Shown here piece after piece: positions 16,056 through 18,632 of a stretch of DNA of 18,632 nt. Position 1 is the first letter of the stretch, and the number at the start of each line of letters is the position of its first letter. A program made the translations under genes and the position numbers. The stretch comes from Flavobacteriales bacterium UBA6969 (GTDB lineage: Bacteria > Bacteroidota > Bacteroidia > Flavobacteriales_D > Sanyastnellaceae), in the NCBI GenBank assembly GCA_002448555.1, contig DJYV01000117.1:1-18632 (forward strand), read 5' to 3'. The notes beneath the pieces are model-generated. The model worked only from the letters and a program-made list of their open reading frames with translations, made no database searches and was not told where the DNA came from.

Positions 16056-17345
16056 ATGAACAGAAAATGGAATTTTCTGCTGCTTTCCGCATTGGTTGCA
16101 GCCACCCTTGTCGTTGGTGTTGATTACGACACAATTCAATCCCAAACCGCTTCGTACGATTCAGGTGACATCGCTTGGATGGTAGTTGCCAGCGCATTCG
16201 TCCTGTTGATGACGCCCGGTCTCGCCTTCTTTTACGGCGGTATGGTGAACAAAAAGAATGTAATCTCTACGATGCTTCAGAGTTTTGTCGCCCTTGGGGT
16301 GATCAGCGTGGTTTGGGTGGCTATCGGTTTTAGCCTGTGCTTCGGGGATTCCATTGGTGGCATCATCGGCGATCCGCGGACTTACCTCGCTTTCCGCAAT
16401 GTCGGCCTTGTCCCCAACGGGGATTTTGGAGAGACCATTCCCTTCCTGCTTTTTGCGCTCTTCCAGCTGAAGTTTGCCATCATCACGCCCGCTTTGATTA
16501 CCGGGAGTTTCGCAGGCCGCATACGATTCCGCGCCTACATTTTGTTCATGGTGCTCTTCAGCTTGATCATTTACCCGCCATTGGCGCACATGACCTGGCA
16601 CCCGGACGGACTGCTTCGCAACTGGGGCGTGCTGGATTTTGCCGGGGGTACGGTGGTGCACATGTCCGCTGGATTCGCCGCATTGGCAGGTGCGTTGTTC
16701 TTAGGCAAACGCAATGAGGTGGACGACCAACCGGCCAACATTCCGTTCGTCATTCTCGGTACGGGACTGCTTTGGTTTGGGTGGTTCGGATTCAATGCAG
16801 GTTCTGCACTCGGTGCCAATGCCGATGCCGTGAAAGCCTTTGCGAATACCAACCTTGCGAGCGCTACGGCGATGATCACGTGGGTGTTCTACGATCGGTT
16901 CCAGAACCGAAAAATGTCCGCTCTCGGCGCGTGTATCAGTGCCATTGTTGGCCTTGTCGCCATCACTCCGGCCGCAGGTTTCGTGTCCATTTCCCACAGC
17001 ATTTTCATTGGCTTCATCGCATCACTGATCAGCAACTGGGCCATTCGGTTCCAGTCGCGTTTTGCCATTGACGATACGTTGGACGTGTTCGCCAGCCACG
17101 GCATTGGTGGCTTGGTGGGCATGGTGCTCACTGGTGTTTTCGCCGAAGAAGTGGGGTTGATTCACGGTGATTCGACCATTTTCGTTCGTCACCTCATCGC
17201 ATTGGTCGGGGTTGTGATTGGGGTCTTCGCCCTTAGCTATGCCCTCTATTTTGTGGTGAACCAAATCATTCCGATGCGGGTGCGAACCGATCAAGAGCAG
17301 CGCGGTTTGGACCACTCACAACACGGGGAACGCGTGAATACGTGA
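16056..17345 (+). CDS. amt: Ammonium transporter, Amt/AmtB family
   Basis: A 429-residue inner-membrane channel-like transporter for ammonium, expected to form a trimer. A cleavable-signal-like first segment (about 1-22) precedes about 11 transmembrane helices. Conserved elements include MTPGLAFFYGGMV (52-64), FQLKFAIITPALITG with Phe136 and Phe140 matching the periplasmic gate phenylalanines, Trp181 in the substrate-recruitment region, DFAGGTVVHMSAG with Asp194 and the first pore His (His202), FGWFGFNAGSAL (241-252), and FASHGIGGLVGMVLTG with the second pore His (His348). All residues needed for transport are present and the length is normal. The cytoplasmic tail (about 408-429) is short and polar. 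No glnK (PII) gene is adjacent, unlike the common amtB-glnK pair; the next gene, 43 bp on, is a secreted glycine-rich protein that appears to have its own promoter box. No sensor domain is fused. Function is very secure. Confidence 0.97.
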   Translation: MNRKWNFLLLSALVAATLVVGVDYDTIQSQTASYDSGDIAWMVVASAFVLLMTPGLAFFYGGMVNKKNVISTMLQSFVALGVISVVWVAIGFSLCFGDSIGGIIGDPRTYLAFRNVGLVPNGDFGETIPFLLFALFQLKFAIITPALITGSFAGRIRFRAYILFMVLFSLIIYPPLAHMTWHPDGLLRNWGVLDFAGGTVVHMSAGFAALAGALFLGKRNEVDDQPANIPFVILGTGLLWFGWFGFNAGSALGANADAVKAFANTNLASATAMITWVFYDRFQNRKMSALGACISAIVGLVAITPAAGFVSISHSIFIGFIASLISNWAIRFQSRFAIDDTLDVFASHGIGGLVGMVLTGVFAEEVGLIHGDSTIFVRHLIALVGVVIGVFALSYALYFVVNQIIPMRVRTDQEQRGLDHSQHGERVNT

Positions 17346-17365
17346 TTAGCACATTACATTCAGCC

Positions 17366-17373
17366 TATATTTG
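17366..17373 (+). promoter_or_regulatory. -7 promoter element before the glycine-rich protein gene
   Basis: TATATTTG is a perfect match to the Bacteroidota -7 consensus TAnnTTTG, 15 bases before the ATG at 17389. The resulting leader would be only about 10 bases. No convincing -33 box is present. It suggests the gene need not depend on read-through from the amt gene. Confidence 0.35.
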
Positions 17374-17388
17374 AGGGAAACGCGAACC

Positions 17389-18632
17389 ATGAACCTGAAT
17401 CCTGCCCGAATGTTCTGGCTGGCCTGTGCCGCAATTCTGTCATACAGTGCCATCGCGCAAGACGCCATCACCTTCGGATACACGGGTGACGTAGAGATCT
17501 ACGTCGTACCCAATTGTGTCTCTCAGCTGGAGGTTGAATTGAAAGGTGCAGCAGGTGGAGGCCCCAACGGCGGTAATGGCTCGACTGTAACGGGTATCAT
17601 TGACGTAGTGGAAGGCGAAATCCTCGAGATTCGAGTAGGAGGTGCAGGTGGATGCCCTGCAGCAGGCTACAATGGAGGCGGCGTTGGAGGGACCGCGAGT
17701 GGAGGCGACGCTGGTTGCGGCGGTGGAGGCGCATCGGACATTCGCATTGGTGGATCCGATTTGGCGGATCGTGTCGTTGTTGCTGCAGGCGGCGGAGGCA
17801 TGGGCGGAGGAAATACAGATGCCAACGCGGGTGAGGGGGGGTGCAATGCCGGCGGCGAGGGGGATAGCCCCTTTGGTGAAGGCGGAGTCGGTGCTACACA
17901 AGATGCAGGCGGACCAGGCGGACCTCCTTGGATTGGATCAGGCAACTACGGCGATGGGGGTGAACTCGGAATAGGTGGAAGTGGTGCCATTGACCCTTGC
18001 TACGACGTCGGGCCAGGCGGCGGCGGTGGCGGTGGCTACTACGGCGGTGGTGGTGGCGGTAGTGACTGCTTCGCTTCAGGTACGCTAGGCGGCGGTGGCG
18101 GCGGTGGCGGATCAAGTCTGACGCCCGCCGGATTCTCATGCGACGGGGGTAACGTCTCCGGACAAGGCTCCATCGTCATCACGCCGATTGGCGGGGTCGG
18201 TTTGGTGATCGAACCCACGGCTCCGCAATTCTGTGAAGGCGATTCGCTCTTCTTAACCCTTGCTGGAGCTGACAATTACGATTGGTTTGAAGCGGACGGC
18301 TTGACCGTCATCGATGGAGCAAACGTCTTGGTCAATCCACTCGAAACCACAGTGTACAATGTCATCGCTTCGAACGAAGAGTGCATTGACACAGTCGATG
18401 TGACGGTGACCGTGGTGCCCAACCCTGTCATCACTGTTGATCCCGAGTACATCACCACCTGCAACGAACCCGTTTCGCTTTCGGCCACCGGTGCATTCCA
18501 GCTTCAATGGTTACCCAATGAGAGCTTGGTCGGGAACGGCTATGGCCCCTTTCAAACTGCCAACCCGACTGAAACAACGGTCTACACGGTCATCGGAACC
18601 AACTCCGGGTGCAGTTCCGAAGCAACGGTGAC
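17389..18632 (+). CDS. Secreted ALK/LTK-like glycine-rich domain protein with Ig-like modules (runs off right edge)
   Basis: 414 codons are visible, with no stop before the right edge. A signal peptide (1-24, ending AIAQ) is followed by a short beta-rich segment (ITFGYTGDVEIYVVPNC, 27-43) and a glycine-rich domain (about 52-265) with the family features LKGAAGG, VGGAGG, GGGGASDIRIGG and DRVVVAAGGGG. This pattern matches the bacterial relatives of the glycine-rich domain of animal ALK/LTK receptors, which folds as packed poly-Gly helices on a beta scaffold. Several Gly runs of five to eight residues and scattered Cys are present. It is not collagen-like, since no G-x-y periodicity is seen. Two Ig-like modules follow (about 273-343 and 345-414 onward), each with an early Cys and a TTVY-x-VI...C end as in T9SS surface proteins, so a C-terminal sorting domain is expected outside the window. 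No catalytic motif is seen; a surface or matrix role is the best guess. Confidence 0.85.
   Translation, partial: MNLNPARMFWLACAAILSYSAIAQDAITFGYTGDVEIYVVPNCVSQLEVELKGAAGGGPNGGNGSTVTGIIDVVEGEILEIRVGGAGGCPAAGYNGGGVGGTASGGDAGCGGGGASDIRIGGSDLADRVVVAAGGGGMGGGNTDANAGEGGCNAGGEGDSPFGEGGVGATQDAGGPGGPPWIGSGNYGDGGELGIGGSGAIDPCYDVGPGGGGGGGYYGGGGGGSDCFASGTLGGGGGGGGSSLTPAGFSCDGGNVSGQGSIVITPIGGVGLVIEPTAPQFCEGDSLFLTLAGADNYDWFEADGLTVIDGANVLVNPLETTVYNVIASNEECIDTVDVTVTVVPNPVITVDPEYITTCNEPVSLSATGAFQLQWLPNESLVGNGYGPFQTANPTETTVYTVIGTNSGCSSEATV

Noticed and set aside
17389..18185. Collagen-like or PE-PGRS-like reading of the glycine-rich region
   Set aside because: There is no regular Gly-x-y triplet, and the GGGGASDIR and VVVAAGGGG motifs point to the ALK/LTK-like glycine-rich family.

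Overview
The window comes from a member of the phylum Bacteroidota, most likely a marine-type member of Flavobacteriales or a related order. The reasons are a SusC/TonB-linked transporter inside a glycan-utilisation cluster, three secreted proteins with visible type IX secretion (T9SS) C-terminal sorting domains (two type A, one type B 'gliding-motility' type), and matches to the Bacteroidota -7 promoter element TAnnTTTG. GC is rather high for that group by eye. No RNA genes, insertion sequences, CRISPR arrays or integration scars were seen, and no gap between genes exceeds 200 bases.

Region 1 (1-7863) is a polysaccharide utilisation locus. On the minus strand, read from right to left, lie a lipoprotein GH3 beta-glucosidase/exo-glucanase, a T9SS-secreted protein built as A-B-A-B Ca-loop modules (probable glycan binder), and the N-terminal 355 residues of a SusC-like transporter that runs off the left edge. 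Gaps are 22 and 52 bp, so they are probably one operon. A lipoprotein GH2 beta-mannosidase is transcribed divergently. Together they suggest uptake and exo-hydrolysis of a beta-linked glucose/mannose glycan. The exact substrate cannot be read from the sequence.

Region 2 (7857-8303, minus) is a small Gre-like transcription factor whose 3' end overlaps the end of the mannosidase gene.

Region 3 (8386-10418, plus) is a translationally coupled gene pair (ATGA overlap), each gene encoding a secreted cupredoxin-type protein. Neither alone has the ligands of a multicopper oxidase. Together they have exactly one type 1 copper set and the eight histidines of a trinuclear copper centre. I read this as a candidate two-subunit ('split') multicopper oxidase, the most interesting item here.

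Region 4 (10408-15864, minus) is one 1,818-residue cell-surface protein of Cys-paired Ig/PKD-like modules with a type B T9SS signal. It is almost devoid of Lys and Arg, including 697 consecutive residues with neither.

Region 5 (16056-18632, plus) holds an Amt ammonium transporter with no GlnK gene beside it, followed by the start of a secreted protein combining an ALK/LTK-like glycine-rich domain with Ig-like modules. It runs off the right edge and is also Lys/Arg-poor.
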